Shown: positions 48,755-59,769 of the stretch, one piece after another
Layout of the letters: every line of letters starts with the position of its first letter
Numbering within the stretch: position 1 is the stretch's first letter
From: Streptomyces durocortorensis
GTDB lineage: Bacteria > Actinomycetota > Actinomycetes > Streptomycetales > Streptomycetaceae
Assembly: GCF_031760065.1 (NCBI RefSeq)
Contig: NZ_CP134500.1
Location: forward strand, 496,001-560,000
Reading direction: 5' to 3'
Length of the DNA: 64,000 nt
Notes under the pieces: model-generated
The model's input: only the letters and a program-made list of their open reading frames with translations
What the model was told of the DNA's origin: nothing
The model's database searches: none
Translations under genes and position numbers: made by a program

Positions 48755-50038
48755 TCAAGGGGCCGCGCTCACCGCCGTCTTCACCAGTGCCCGTATCTGC
48801 CGCACGATGTCCGAGCGGTTGCGCTCGAAGTCCGGGTCGGTGACACCGCCCGTCGCCGGGTTCTCGTTCCCCGCTCCGAAGGTCAGGACCGGCGTGTGCA
48901 GATGACCGCCGGGCAGCTTCGAGAGCCCCATCCGGTCGCGCAGCAGGGTGGCCCGGTAGGCGATCTCGTTGGAGAGGTAGTCGCCCCCGCCCCCGGCCCG
49001 CGCGGTGGAACCGGGAGTGGGCCCTTCCGGCCTGGTCACCGGCTGGGTCGCGCCCGCCGGGATCTCGGTGACCTCGGTGTTGTCGTACACCGGGAAGCGG
49101 CCCGTGTCCGCCTCGGTGAGCCGACGGTACGGGAGGGTGCTGGAGGTCCACTGCGGCTGCGACGCGGGGTCGGTGACGGGGACGGTCCCGGTGCGGACGA
49201 GGTTCTCGTTGTCCGGGAAGCCACCGCGCCAGGCGCCGTTGGTGCGCTCCACGTCGAATCGGCCCGGGCGGCCCTGGCTGATGGTGGTGAAGGCGTCCAG
49301 GTGCGGCAGGTGCCGGGCGAGGGCCCGTTCGACCGCTCCCTCGGCGAAGTCCGTCCAGCGCACCGGGAAGACGACAGCCTCTATCCGGGCCGGGCCCTTG
49401 GCGGTGTGCACCAGGGTGCCGTCCAGGGCGAGCGCGCTCGCGCCCGAAGGATTGCCGATCCGGACGTCCCTGTCCAACGTGAACGGGTCGAAGCCGGTGA
49501 TGAGGACCCGCTTCACCTGACGGCCGGGATGGCGGATGTCCTCCTCGCCGCGCGAAGAGGTCTCCAGCGCGGTGAGCAGGGCCCTGCGCTGCTGGTCGTC
49601 CAGCCCGAACCGAGGTGTCCATGTACGCAGTTCGCGGCTGAGGGCGAGCCGTGCCCAGTACAACGGGCGGTCATCGCCCCGGCTCAGGTCGCCCCTGGCG
49701 GGTCCGCGGCCCTGGGCTCGGTCCACGGCCCGCCGCCACAGCGCCGAGGCGTGGCGCGTCACCAGCCGCTCCGTCCGCGCGTAGCTGCGGGCGCCCTCCA
49801 GGGCACGGGCGAAGCGCGGGGCGAGGATGTCGAATCCGCTGCGCCGCAGGATCTCCTGCGGGGCGGCCCGGTCGAGGCGCTGCTCCTCGACGGTGGGCTG
49901 TACGGTGCTGCGGTCGGCGCCGGCGGGGGTCGCTGTGGCAGACGACGCCGTGGCAGGCAGGACGGAGCCCGCGAGGACGAGCAGGAGCGTCACGCCGCCG
50001 AGGCCGAGCCGGGTGATTGCGGGAAACCGGTGCGTCAC
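48755..50038 (-). CDS. Secreted pyroglutamyl-peptidase I homologue with Ser in place of the catalytic Cys
   Basis: A 427-residue protein with an N-terminal signal peptide (LGLGGVTLLLVLAGSVLPAT) and a ~170-residue helical pro-region before a C15-like domain. The domain shows VLITGFDPFTLDRDVRIGNP, SQGRPGRFDVERTNGA (where the family Glu is expected) and GGHLHTPVL (the His region), but the nucleophile segment, normally VCNxxxY, reads DYLSNEIAYR, with Ser about residue 356. GTG at 50038 has AAGGG upstream; the frame is open to 50434. Cytosolic Pcp is about 215 residues without a signal, so this is a divergent exported branch, perhaps inactive or serine-dependent. Confidence 0.83.
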   Translation of the reverse strand: MTHRFPAITRLGLGGVTLLLVLAGSVLPATASSATATPAGADRSTVQPTVEEQRLDRAAPQEILRRSGFDILAPRFARALEGARSYARTERLVTRHASALWRRAVDRAQGRGPARGDLSRGDDRPLYWARLALSRELRTWTPRFGLDDQQRRALLTALETSSRGEEDIRHPGRQVKRVLITGFDPFTLDRDVRIGNPSGASALALDGTLVHTAKGPARIEAVVFPVRWTDFAEGAVERALARHLPHLDAFTTISQGRPGRFDVERTNGAWRGGFPDNENLVRTGTVPVTDPASQPQWTSSTLPYRRLTEADTGRFPVYDNTEVTEIPAGATQPVTRPEGPTPGSTARAGGGGDYLSNEIAYRATLLRDRMGLSKLPGGHLHTPVLTFGAGNENPATGGVTDPDFERNRSDIVRQIRALVKTAVSAAP

Positions 50039-50348
50039 GTGGGCCCTTTCGAGAGATTCGACAGAACGGTTGGGCCCGCAGTATCGCGGCACTGCCGGAG
50101 GTGGCGCCATGGGGCAGGACTCCCTCCGGCACGTCGGGCAGGGGCGACACCTCACGCACGCCCGGGCGTGCGTGACAGCCTGCGTCATGCGCCCCCGGCC
50201 GCACGGACGCTGGGAGCGGGAGCGGCCGGCGGCCACTCGAAAGCCGCCCGAGCACCCGAGCGCCCGGATGCTGTCGGCACCGTCGGCTGTCGGCACTGTC
50301 GATGCTGGTGCGTAGCCGGGTTCCCCTGGGGGCGTTACACCGCCGCGG
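50039..50348. other. Gene-free gap between the pcp-like and furA genes
   Basis: 310 bp with no recognised gene. It holds the 24-bp palindrome at 50152-50175 and a run of TGTCGGCAC-type repeats near 50270-50300. The pcp-like promoter is expected here. Confidence 0.4.
50152..50175. promoter_or_regulatory. Perfect 24-bp palindrome
   Basis: Arms TCACGCACGCCC and GGGCGTGCGTGA with no spacer, 114 bp upstream of the pcp-like start. The length and perfect symmetry suggest a dimeric regulator site; it could equally form an RNA hairpin or cruciform. Confidence 0.55.
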
Positions 50349-50759
50349 TCAGGCGCAGGCCGGGCACAAGCCGCGATAGGTGATCTCCACCGACCCGACG
50401 GCGAACCCGAACCGCTCGGCCTCGGGCAGGTCACCGATGGCGTCGCCGGACGGGTGGACGTCGCGCACCGCGCCGCAGCCGGAGCACACCAGGTGCTGAT
50501 GGGGGCGGCGCGCGTTCGGATCGTAGCGCTTGGCCCGGCCCACGGTGGAGACCTCCAGCACCTCGCCGAGCACGACGAGCTCCCCCAGCGTGTTGTAGAC
50601 GGTCGCGCGGGAGATCTCGGGCAGTCGCGCGGCGGCCCGCAGGTGCACCTCGTCCGCCGTCAGGTGCACGTGGTCGCCGTCGAGGACCTCCGCGACGACA
50701 CGCCGCTGTGAGGTCAGCCGCCAGCCACGGCCGCGCAGCCGCTCAAGGAGGTCGCTCAT
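50349..50759 (-). CDS. furA: Fur-family peroxide/iron regulator (FurA)
   Basis: A 136-residue Fur-family repressor. The winged helix runs to about residue 80 (LRGRGWRLTSQRRVVAEVLD, LPEISRATVYNTLGELVVLG). The dimerisation half has RRPHQHLVCSGCGAV (His ligands and first Cys pair) and the C-terminal CPACA (second Cys pair), so structural zinc is retained. ATG at 50759 with AGGTGA upstream. It is divergent from katG with 377 bp between starts; FurA-type proteins repress catalase-peroxidase genes and are inactivated by peroxide. In the Streptomyces cases I remember, furA and katG lie in the same orientation, so this arrangement differs. Confidence 0.88.
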   Translation of the reverse strand: MSDLLERLRGRGWRLTSQRRVVAEVLDGDHVHLTADEVHLRAAARLPEISRATVYNTLGELVVLGEVLEVSTVGRAKRYDPNARRPHQHLVCSGCGAVRDVHPSGDAIGDLPEAERFGFAVGSVEITYRGLCPACA

Positions 50760-50862
50760 CTCGTTTCACCTGCTTCGCTTCGCTGGAGACACCTGGAGAC
50801 ACGCGGCCTCCGGCAGGATCCGGTGACGCCACGCCCCGGCCGTTATGGTTTTAGCGCACTTC

Positions 50863-53392
<2,530 letters not shown>

Positions 53393-53414
53393 TCTGCTCG
53401 ACCGGCATACTGCG

Positions 53415-53452
53415 GCTGTGGGGTCGGTGCGCACACGCACCGACCCCACAGC
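53415..53452 (+). terminator. Strong katG terminator
   Basis: A perfect 17-bp stem, GCTGTGGGGTCGGTGCG with its complement, and a four-base CACA loop, 23 bp after the katG stop. Confidence 0.85.
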
Positions 53453-53478
53453 ACGTCAGAGCAGTTCGCCGTTGAACG

Positions 53479-53863
53479 TCAGCATCCTGACCAGCCTTCC
53501 GTCACAGCAGCCGGATGCGTTGCCATGCCGGTCAGTCCCTCGCCGCCGCCGATCGCCGGTGGGGCAGCCGAACTCCCTCCCTCCGGAGGCCCGTTCGTAA
53601 CCACCACGATCAAGGTGTCGGACTCGTACCGCAAGGCGAGGCTGATCGGGGCGCCCGGCGCGTGCTTGCGAGCGTTGGCCAGGCCCCTCCCGGGCCACAC
53701 GGTAGGACGCGTGATCGGCCGCCGGGGCCAACGACCGGGCGGGGCCGGACCGGTGGACTTCGACCGTCGCGCCCGCGGCCCTGGAGGATGCGACCAGGTC
53801 GTCGATGGACGCCAGTACCCGGCCGGGCCGCTGTGCGCTGCCCACGACCTGCACGCGAACGCC
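53479..53863 (-). pseudogene. Frameshifted NarL-family histidine kinase remnant
   Basis: Two minus-strand frames carry consecutive pieces of one kinase. The first reads VLASIDDLVASSRAAGATVE and LAPAADHASYRVAREG; at about 53685 the frame changes and continues GLANARKHAPGAPISLALRY (N box), ESDTLIVVVTNGPP and GGGEGLTGMA (G box). The end after GLTGMA does not match a kinase. The N-terminal sensor part and the His box are not recognisable. The original protein would be a DesK/NarX-like sensor kinase; no response regulator remains beside it. Confidence 0.8.
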
Positions 53864-54269
53864 GTCGGCGGCCGTGGGCTCGGCCGGTCCGCCGGGCCGG
53901 GCCGGATCGTCCCGGTCGTCCCGGTCGCCACGAAGGGATGCCGACAGTCTCACGGGGCTCGCAGGCATGCCGCTGCTGGCCTGAGCGCACCAGGCAGGCA
54001 ATCGGCCGCCTACCGTTGCCGCGGCCCGGGCAGGCGGGGGGAGTCAGGCCGCGTCTCGCTCTGCCGGGCCCGCGGCCCACGCGCCTGAGACCAGAGCTGC
54101 CGGATATGCCGTGAGACCATGAACGGTTCGCGAGAATGGTCCCCCGGCTCACCCGCGGCCGACCCAGCCCCGACGACCTCACGTGTCCATCAGCGAGATC
54201 CCGAACACGGCCTGCGGAACGGTCGAGGTGCCGCCCGTGTGGCGAATTCCTAAGTTGATCCCTTGATCG
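53864..54269. other. Degenerate stretch without a recognised gene
   Basis: About 400 bp between the kinase remnant and the surface-protein gene. A minus-strand fragment near 54179-54245 (GIRHTGGTSTVPQAVFGISL) reads like the end of a protein but I cannot assign it. Likely decayed or recombined DNA. Confidence 0.4.
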
Positions 54270-54284
54270 CATAATAAGTGCGTG
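54270..54284 (+). promoter_or_regulatory. Leaderless promoter, -10 CATAAT directly before a GTG start
   Basis: CATAAT (54270-54275) ends six bases before the GTG at 54282, so transcription would begin at or next to the start codon. No ribosome site precedes the GTG. The -35 (TTCCTA, 17-base spacer) is weak. The segment is AT-rich for this genome. Confidence 0.5.
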
Positions 54285-55619
54285 AAATTCGGTCGCAAGC
54301 CGTCTGGTGTAACACGGGCAATGGTGTTGTCTGGCGTCGCGGTGTGCCTGCTTGGTTCAGTGCCGATGGGAGGTACGGACAGGGACGCACTCAAAATTGC
54401 AGTATCCACCAACAGTGTCACCGCTCCCGGAGTTCAGGTCCGGGAGCGGCAGCAGTTGATTCGTGTATACCAACTGCGGAATCTGGCGGAATACGGGCTG
54501 CGGAATATCGAGGTGCGCGATGCCCAGGTCACCGGTGGGAACATTCGGTGTCCCCAGACTTCTCTGAAGCCGCTGGGCACGATGACGTGCCGCGCGACGA
54601 TCGTCGCCCTGGCAGGACGTCACATCGGTCAGGTCACGGCAACGGGCATCGCGACAAGGAAGGAGTACGGCCGCGCCCAGGTCGCCACCTCTGCGGGGTA
54701 CAACGCCCACTCCGCCAAGTTGACCCTGCGCCGTTCGGCGTCGCAGAAACGTCTCTTCTATCGTCTGACGTACACCGGCCCCGCCGGGCTGGAGAACCTG
54801 CGACTACGGGACCCGCTGTTGCGCGAGGCCGGTACGCTGAAGTGCTCTTCGGGTGCGGGCCTTCCCAAACGCTTGCCGACTGGCGGGAATGTCGAGTGCT
54901 GGGCCGCGGCTCCGGACAGTCCTGGTCGTCATGCATCTGTGGCTCGGGCATCCGGTACCACGGCAGACCGAGCGGTTTCCACAACGGGATCGTTGCTACC
55001 CCCGCTCGCGCTCGCGGCCAAGGCGGCGGCGGGATACTCCGTGCCCGGCCCGCCCGCCGCGGCTCGCCAGGACGGGCCGCCCCGGGCCACCGCCTCTCCC
55101 CGTGCCACATCCTCGGCGACACGCCCGGACGGGCGACTCCCGCCCACAGCCCCTCCCCGTGCCACACCCCCTCTCATCACGACTCTTCCCGCACTCCCGC
55201 TAGAGGGCTCGTCGGCTCCCGGCCCTGGACCTGGCGGTGCGGACCCCGTGACCGGCGTACTTCCACCGGGCCCCCGGGCGCCAGTCGCCGTATCCGGAGC
55301 GGCCGCTGCCGAGGCGGGGGTGGCCGGTGAGTTCCTCGCACCGCCGTACCTCGCCGAACCCGGACAGCGATTCCCACCGGGATCACGCCCCGGCGGACCG
55401 GTTCCCGGCGACCGCCCCGTCACCACGCCGACCGCCTCCCCCGCCTCACGCCCGCAGGGCGCGGCCCGGTCCGCCTTGCCGTCCCCGCCGACCGGCGGCG
55501 GACTCGTGAACACTCTGGACTGGGCGATCATGGCCTTCTTGATGGTCATCGTCCCCGCTGTCCTGGTAGCAATGACTCTCGACTCACGCAGTTCGCAGTC
55601 CCAGAAGAAAGAGAACTGA
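54282..55619 (+). CDS. Membrane-anchored surface protein with DUF11-like beta-sandwich repeats
   Basis: A 445-residue protein. An N-terminal signal (VTRAMVLSGVAVCLLGSVPM) is followed by two units of about 75-90 residues resembling DUF11/SdrD-like repeats: LRNLAEYGLRNIEVRDAQVT with IRCPQTSLKPLGTMTCRATI, then YTGPAGLENLRLRDPLLREA with LKCSSGAG and NVECWAA; the paired Cys positions match. A Pro/Ala/Gly-rich linker (about 240-405) leads to a C-terminal helix (LDWAIMAFLMVIVPAVLVAM) and basic tail. It was likely exported and held at the membrane. GTG start, apparently leaderless. It ends one base before the next gene. Function unknown. Confidence 0.72.
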   Translation: MKFGRKPSGVTRAMVLSGVAVCLLGSVPMGGTDRDALKIAVSTNSVTAPGVQVRERQQLIRVYQLRNLAEYGLRNIEVRDAQVTGGNIRCPQTSLKPLGTMTCRATIVALAGRHIGQVTATGIATRKEYGRAQVATSAGYNAHSAKLTLRRSASQKRLFYRLTYTGPAGLENLRLRDPLLREAGTLKCSSGAGLPKRLPTGGNVECWAAAPDSPGRHASVARASGTTADRAVSTTGSLLPPLALAAKAAAGYSVPGPPAAARQDGPPRATASPRATSSATRPDGRLPPTAPPRATPPLITTLPALPLEGSSAPGPGPGGADPVTGVLPPGPRAPVAVSGAAAAEAGVAGEFLAPPYLAEPGQRFPPGSRPGGPVPGDRPVTTPTASPASRPQGAARSALPSPPTGGGLVNTLDWAIMAFLMVIVPAVLVAMTLDSRSSQSQKKEN

Positions 55620-55620
55620 C

Positions 55621-56388
55621 ATGCTCGGCTGGGGTCTCTTCTACGCATTTTTCGGTGCAGCGACAGCGTGCGGACTGACGTGGGCGCTGTCGCGCAGCGA
55701 GGCCTCGAAGAAGGCGCATCTGGAAGCTCCCGCACTGACTTTCGTGGGAAGTGCGACACTGGCGTTGTTCGTCCTGACGGCGGCTTTCCTGGTGGCGAGT
55801 TCCTGGCAGCAGCGCAATTCCGCCGTCGACCACACGTATCAGGAGGCCAGGAATCTGGAGGCGGCCTACGCCGATGCCCGCGGGCTGCCGCTGGAAGTCC
55901 GTTCACAGACTCGTGAGCAACTGAGGACGTACACGCGGGAGGTGGCTGGGCCTGAATGGTCTCTCATGAGGAACCAGGAGATGAGTCTGCGGGCCGCCAG
56001 CGCGCTCGACGAGGCGCGACTGCTCGTTACGCACGCGCGGACAGCGGACGATGAGCAGGAGAAGGCCAAGGAAGTGGTCAGAACCGAGCTGGACGACGTG
56101 ATCGTGTCCCGGAATCAGCGGTCCAGTGACATGAGATGGGCTGTCCCGGTTCCGATCTTCTACGCCTTGATCGCCACAGCCGTGCTGGTCGTCCTGTTCC
56201 CCGCATTGGTCGGTATCAACGCCGGTCCGCGGCATATGCTGGTGATGGTTCTCCTCGGCACCGTCTTGGGATTCGCCGTGTACTTGGTGGCGAGCCTCCG
56301 GCACTCCTTCACCCCGCCCCTCGGTATCGAGCCGGACGCTTTCCGTCAGACACTGGCACGGTTCGATCAGCTCGACGCGGCCGGATAG
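55621..56388 (+). CDS. DUF4239-like four-helix membrane protein
   Basis: A 255-residue membrane protein with two N-terminal helices (MLGWGLFYAFFGAATACGLT, LTFVGSATLALFVLTAAFLV), a central cytoplasmic or extracytoplasmic helical region with YQEARNLEAAYADARGLPLE, and two C-terminal helices (VPVPIFYALIATAVLVVLFP and MLVMVLLGTVLGFAVYLVAS) followed by FTPPLGIEPDAFRQTL. This layout, including the conserved E-A-x3-E-A-x-A motif and the PFxG-like PPLGIEPDAF ending, matches bestrophin-like DUF4239 proteins. Its ATG is one base after the surface-protein stop, so the two form a unit. Function unknown. Confidence 0.78.
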   Translation: MLGWGLFYAFFGAATACGLTWALSRSEASKKAHLEAPALTFVGSATLALFVLTAAFLVASSWQQRNSAVDHTYQEARNLEAAYADARGLPLEVRSQTREQLRTYTREVAGPEWSLMRNQEMSLRAASALDEARLLVTHARTADDEQEKAKEVVRTELDDVIVSRNQRSSDMRWAVPVPIFYALIATAVLVVLFPALVGINAGPRHMLVMVLLGTVLGFAVYLVASLRHSFTPPLGIEPDAFRQTLARFDQLDAAG

Positions 56389-56424
56389 TGGGTGCGGTGC
56401 GAACGTCGTGAAACTTCGAGGCTA

Positions 56425-57293
56425 AGACCGTGTCCTATGCGGTGCTGCCAGGTTGGGCTCATCATGGGGCGGGGTACGTGGAGTTGGATTGTTCCGGACG
56501 GGTTGTGGGAGATCGCGGAGCCGCTGATCCCGCCGTCGAAGGTAAGGCTGTTTAGGGCGGCGGGACACAGGACACGCCTGATGAGACGCTGTTCGCCGCG
56601 ATCATCTACGTCCTGGTCAGCGGATGCGCCTGGCGGGCACTGCCGCCGTGCTTCGGGATATCGAAGTCGACGGCCCACCGCAGGTTCCTGATCTGGTCGA
56701 GAGCCGGTGTCCGGGGCCGGCTGCACGAGGAGATCCTGCACCGCCTGGACGACGTCGGCCTGCTCGACCTGTCCCGGGCCGTGCTCGATTCCGCCCACGT
56801 GAGGGCTGAGAGAGGGGCGAACTCACAGGTCCGAGCCCCGTGGACCGGGGTAGGCCGGGTTCCAAGATGCACGTCCTGTCGGACGCGAACGGACTGCCCC
56901 TACTCGTCGGCCTCTCCGCGGCAAACACCCACCACAGCCTCGCGCTGAAGCCCATGATCACGGGTCACCAAACGAGACACGACCCCCACCGCGGACGCTA
57001 CTTCAAACCCAGGCGCCTCCATGCGGACAAGACATACGACGTTCCTCACCTGCGGAAATGGCTATGGGGCAGGCACATCGGCGTCCGCATCGCCCGCAAG
57101 GGAGTCGAGTCCAGCGAACGGTTAGGCCGCCGACGATGGGTCATCGAACGCACCATGTCCTGGCTCACCGGTTACCGCAGACTCAACCACCGCTACGAAC
57201 GCCACCCCCGCAACTACCTGGCCTTCCTCGGACTCGCCGCCACCCTCTGCTGCTACAAACGACTCGCTCGCCTCACCACATAGGACACGGTCT
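56425..57293. mobile_element. IS5-family-like insertion sequence (869 bp), TA target duplication
   Basis: Terminal inverted repeats AGACCGTGTCCTATG (56425-56439) and CATAGGACACGGTCT (57279-57293) are perfect over 15 bp, and TA flanks both ends (56423-56424, 57294-57295). The interior encodes a DDE transposase on the plus strand, broken into three frames. The right end lies in the stop codon of the convergent terpene synthase gene, where TAA replaces what would have been TAG. Confidence 0.9.
56464..57283 (+). pseudogene. IS5-type transposase, disrupted by frameshifts
   Basis: The coding sequence is in three frames: MGRGTWSWIVPDGLWEIAEP (from 56464), then DETLFAAIIYVLVSGCAWRA and SRAVLDSAHVRAERG in the next frame, then DRGRPGSKMHVLSDANGLPL, VERTMSWLTGYRRLN-like text (VIERTMSWLTGYRRLNHRYE) to 57283 in a third. 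DDE residues are split over frames (D in VLDSAHV, D in HADKTYD, E in VIERTM). One shift, near 56815, may be the programmed one seen in relatives, but the other, near 56550, looks like a lesion. Probably inactive unless rescued in trans. Confidence 0.85.
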
Positions 57294-58381
57294 TAGGCGC
57301 TGAGCAGTTCCCACCACCACGTTATGGGAGCGGGCTTCTCCGCGTAGGCGTGGGTTTGTGCCGGGGTGATGTCGTGGAGGGCTGTTTCGGGTCGGGCGAT
57401 GGCGCCAGTGTCTGCGGTGCCGGAGAGGCCGAACATGGTGCTGTACCGCGGGAGGAAGCGTTGCCACTCGTAGGTGCCTCGCACCATGTTGGTCATCTGG
57501 TCGGTGTAACGCAGCAGGGCGGGGGAGGCGTCCTTGCGTAGCTGTGTCCGCATGGCTATGAAGAACTCCATGACGGTCTCCAGGAGGGCGCACGCCTGAT
57601 AGGTGGCCTCCTGGACGGAAAGGGAGTTCTGGACGGCGAGGATGTGGACGATGTTGGATTCCAGTGACTGCTGGTGCTGTTCCCGCGCGTAGGAGGGCAG
57701 GTCGGTGGGGACCGTCAGCAGGATGCCGGCCGCCTGGACCAAAGCGTGGACTTCGGGGCGCGATCGTTCGTGCGCGTGAAGTATCGTCCCGTCCGCCACT
57801 TCGATCATGTGCCCTGACAGGATGGAAGCTCCGTCCGAGGGGCGAATGAGCAGGTGGTCTTCCATGGTGCGTACGGCGTGGGTGGACCTGTCGCTCACTC
57901 CGCACATGGTCCCGGTTGCCCATTGGTAGTGGGCGAGGGCGCAGAGGTGGGCCAGGGCGGGATCGGCGAGGGTGTGGATGCGCCGCATGAGGTCCCCCAG
58001 GGAGGAGGCGAACGCATCGAAGGCGGGGTCTCCGGTCGCTGTGGTGGCGGGATAGAGGGCGCGTGCCATCATGCGGGCCGCGATGGTGTTGAACGTGCCG
58101 GGCTGGGAGGCGTGAGGGCCGCCGTCGCAGTAGTAGTCGTCGTATAGCAGGGCCCACATGAGCCAGTCGGACAGAGCCTGCACCCCTTCCTCGGTGCCGT
58201 CGGGCGCCCAGCTGCAGGCGAGGAATCCGGTGTCGGTGGCGGCGGCCCGGCTCAGTGAGGTCTCGTCCATCCCGTGTCGTTCCATCCAGGCGAGGGAGCG
58301 GGCGTCGAACACGTCGGCACCCTCTCGAACGCGAAGTTCGAGCGGGCACCACAACGGCGGGATGGTGATGCTTTTGTCCAT
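57293..58381 (-). CDS. Class I terpene synthase
   Basis: A 362-residue terpene cyclase. The Asp-rich motif is LMWALLYDDYYCDGG (DDxxxD), and the second metal site region is NIVHILAVQNSLSVQEATYQ, an imperfect NSE motif. The C-terminal RY-like pair is in FLPRYSTM. I chose the ATG at 58381 (MDKSITIPPLWCPLELRV), because the longer open frame up to 58654 reads as noise and AGGAAGGA precedes this ATG at a ten-base spacing. The stop TAA is formed by the junction with the IS. With a prenyl synthase and MEP genes upstream it probably makes a diterpene or sesquiterpene; the product is not predictable here. Confidence 0.85.
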   Translation of the reverse strand: MDKSITIPPLWCPLELRVREGADVFDARSLAWMERHGMDETSLSRAAATDTGFLACSWAPDGTEEGVQALSDWLMWALLYDDYYCDGGPHASQPGTFNTIAARMMARALYPATTATGDPAFDAFASSLGDLMRRIHTLADPALAHLCALAHYQWATGTMCGVSDRSTHAVRTMEDHLLIRPSDGASILSGHMIEVADGTILHAHERSRPEVHALVQAAGILLTVPTDLPSYAREQHQQSLESNIVHILAVQNSLSVQEATYQACALLETVMEFFIAMRTQLRKDASPALLRYTDQMTNMVRGTYEWQRFLPRYSTMFGLSGTADTGAIARPETALHDITPAQTHAYAEKPAPITWWWELLSA

Positions 58382-58797
58382 GGCGTGAGTGGTTCCTTCC
58401 TGGATCGAGAACTTCTGCCCCGTGAGGGTGCAGGTGGGGGGAGAGCGGCAGCGCTTGTGGTTCGGGTGCGGTGCGGTTCTGTGCGTCTTCGAGTCGTTGT
58501 TGAGGTCGGGCCCTCGTGGAACGGCGTGCACGTCTGGTCTGTGAGGGTCGATGCCCGCAATGGCTCGCGAGCGCACCGGGGGCGGTTCGTCGGCGTCGTT
58601 CGGCGATGCAACCGTTAGGCAAGGGCCGCACGGATCATGAGGCTGCCGGGGCATGGCTTTGACGTGTTGTGCGCCTGGCGAGGCAGTGGGCCGGGTCCGC
58701 GCTGTTGGAGGGCAGAGCGGTTGCGCCTCGGTGCTTTCCGGAGTGTGGGAGCTGGGGATGGGTCTGCGTGTGTGGCTGGTGGTTGCGGCTTGGGCCG
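58382..58797. other. 416-bp gap between ispH and the terpene synthase gene
   Basis: No gene recognised; the minus frame that stays open through it lacks a credible start or motif. It is GT-rich on the plus strand and is an unusually long gap in an otherwise overlapping operon, so the terpene synthase may have its own promoter here. Confidence 0.45.
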
Positions 58798-59769
58798 TCA
58801 GAGCAGGTTGCGGCGCAGTTCTTGTGGGAGGGCGAAGGTGATGGACTCGTCGGCGGTCGTCACGGTCTCGACATCGCTGTAGCCGTGTTCGGCGAGCCAG
58901 CGGAGGACGCCGTCGACAAGGATGTCGGGTGCTGAGGCGCCGGAGGTCAGGCCGATCGTGGTGACGTTCTCGAGCCAGGCTTCGTCGATCTCTTCCGCGG
59001 TGTCCACCAGGTGTGCGGCGGGAGCGCCAGCATCACGGGCGACCTCGACCATGCGGACGGAGTTGGAGGAGTTCTTGGAGCCGACGACGATGATGAGGTC
59101 GGCGTCCTCGGCCAGCTTCTTCACGGCGGTCTGGCGGTTCTGTGTGGCGTAGCAGATGTCGTCGCTGGGCGGGGAGAGGAGGTCGGGGAACTTCTTCTTG
59201 AGGGCGTGGACGGTTTCCATTGTCTCGTCGACGGACAGGGTGGTCTGCGACAGCCACACGAGTTTCGTCTCGTCGCGCACGGTCAGGTTGGCGACATCCT
59301 GCGGTCCGTCGACCAGGGTGATGTGTTCGGGTGCTTCGCCGGAGGTGCCGGTGACCTCTTCGTGTCCCTCGTGGCCGATGAGGAGGATGTCGTAGCCCTC
59401 CCGTGCGTACCGGACGGCTTCCCTGTGCACCTTGGTGACCAGTGGGCAGGTGGCGTCGATCGTCGAGAGGTTCCGCTCTGCGGCTTCGGCGTGGACGGAT
59501 GGAGCGACACCGTGGGCGGAGAACATCACGATGGCGCCTTCCGGGACTTCGTCCGTCCTTTCGACGAAGATCGCGCCCTTCTTGCGCAGCGTATGCACGA
59601 CGTACTTGTTGTGCACGATCTCGTGGCGGACGTAGATGGGCGGCCCGTAGCGCTCCAGGGCCTTTTCGACGGCCAGTACGGCGCGGTCGACGCCCGCGCA
59701 CCAGCCGCGTGGGGAGGCGAGCAGGACACGGCCCGGTCGCGGTGTTGTGGGCTCTGCTGGTGTGGTCAT
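58798..59769 (-). CDS. ispH: 4-hydroxy-3-methylbut-2-enyl diphosphate reductase
   Basis: A 323-residue IspH (LytB). Three conserved cysteines bind the [4Fe-4S] cluster: [27 protein letters not shown] and [14 protein letters not shown]. Other conserved parts are [28 protein letters not shown] and [20 protein letters not shown], then [16 protein letters not shown]. It makes IPP and DMAPP, the last MEP step. The ATG at 59769 overlaps the prenyl synthase stop (ATGA). A housekeeping copy usually exists elsewhere in Streptomyces, so this one is probably a dedicated supply gene. Confidence 0.96.
   Translation of the reverse strand: MTTPAEPTTPRPGRVLLASPRGWCAGVDRAVLAVEKALERYGPPIYVRHEIVHNKYVVHTLRKKGAIFVERTDEVPEGAIVMFSAHGVAPSVHAEAAERNLSTIDATCPLVTKVHREAVRYAREGYDILLIGHEGHEEVTGTSGEAPEHITLVDGPQDVANLTVRDETKLVWLSQTTLSVDETMETVHALKKKFPDLLSPPSDDICYATQNRQTAVKKLAEDADLIIVVGSKNSSNSVRMVEVARDAGAPAAHLVDTAEEIDEAWLENVTTIGLTSGASAPDILVDGVLRWLAEHGYSDVETVTTADESITFALPQELRRNLL

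Noticed and set aside
56392..56691. An intact short transposase of 75-99 residues
   Set aside because: The frame ends in unrelated text after about residue 30; the homology continues in another frame, so this is a broken gene.
58382..58654. N-terminal extension of the terpene synthase by 91 residues
   Set aside because: No ribosome site or domain; composition is random and the ATG at 58381 gives the usual family length.
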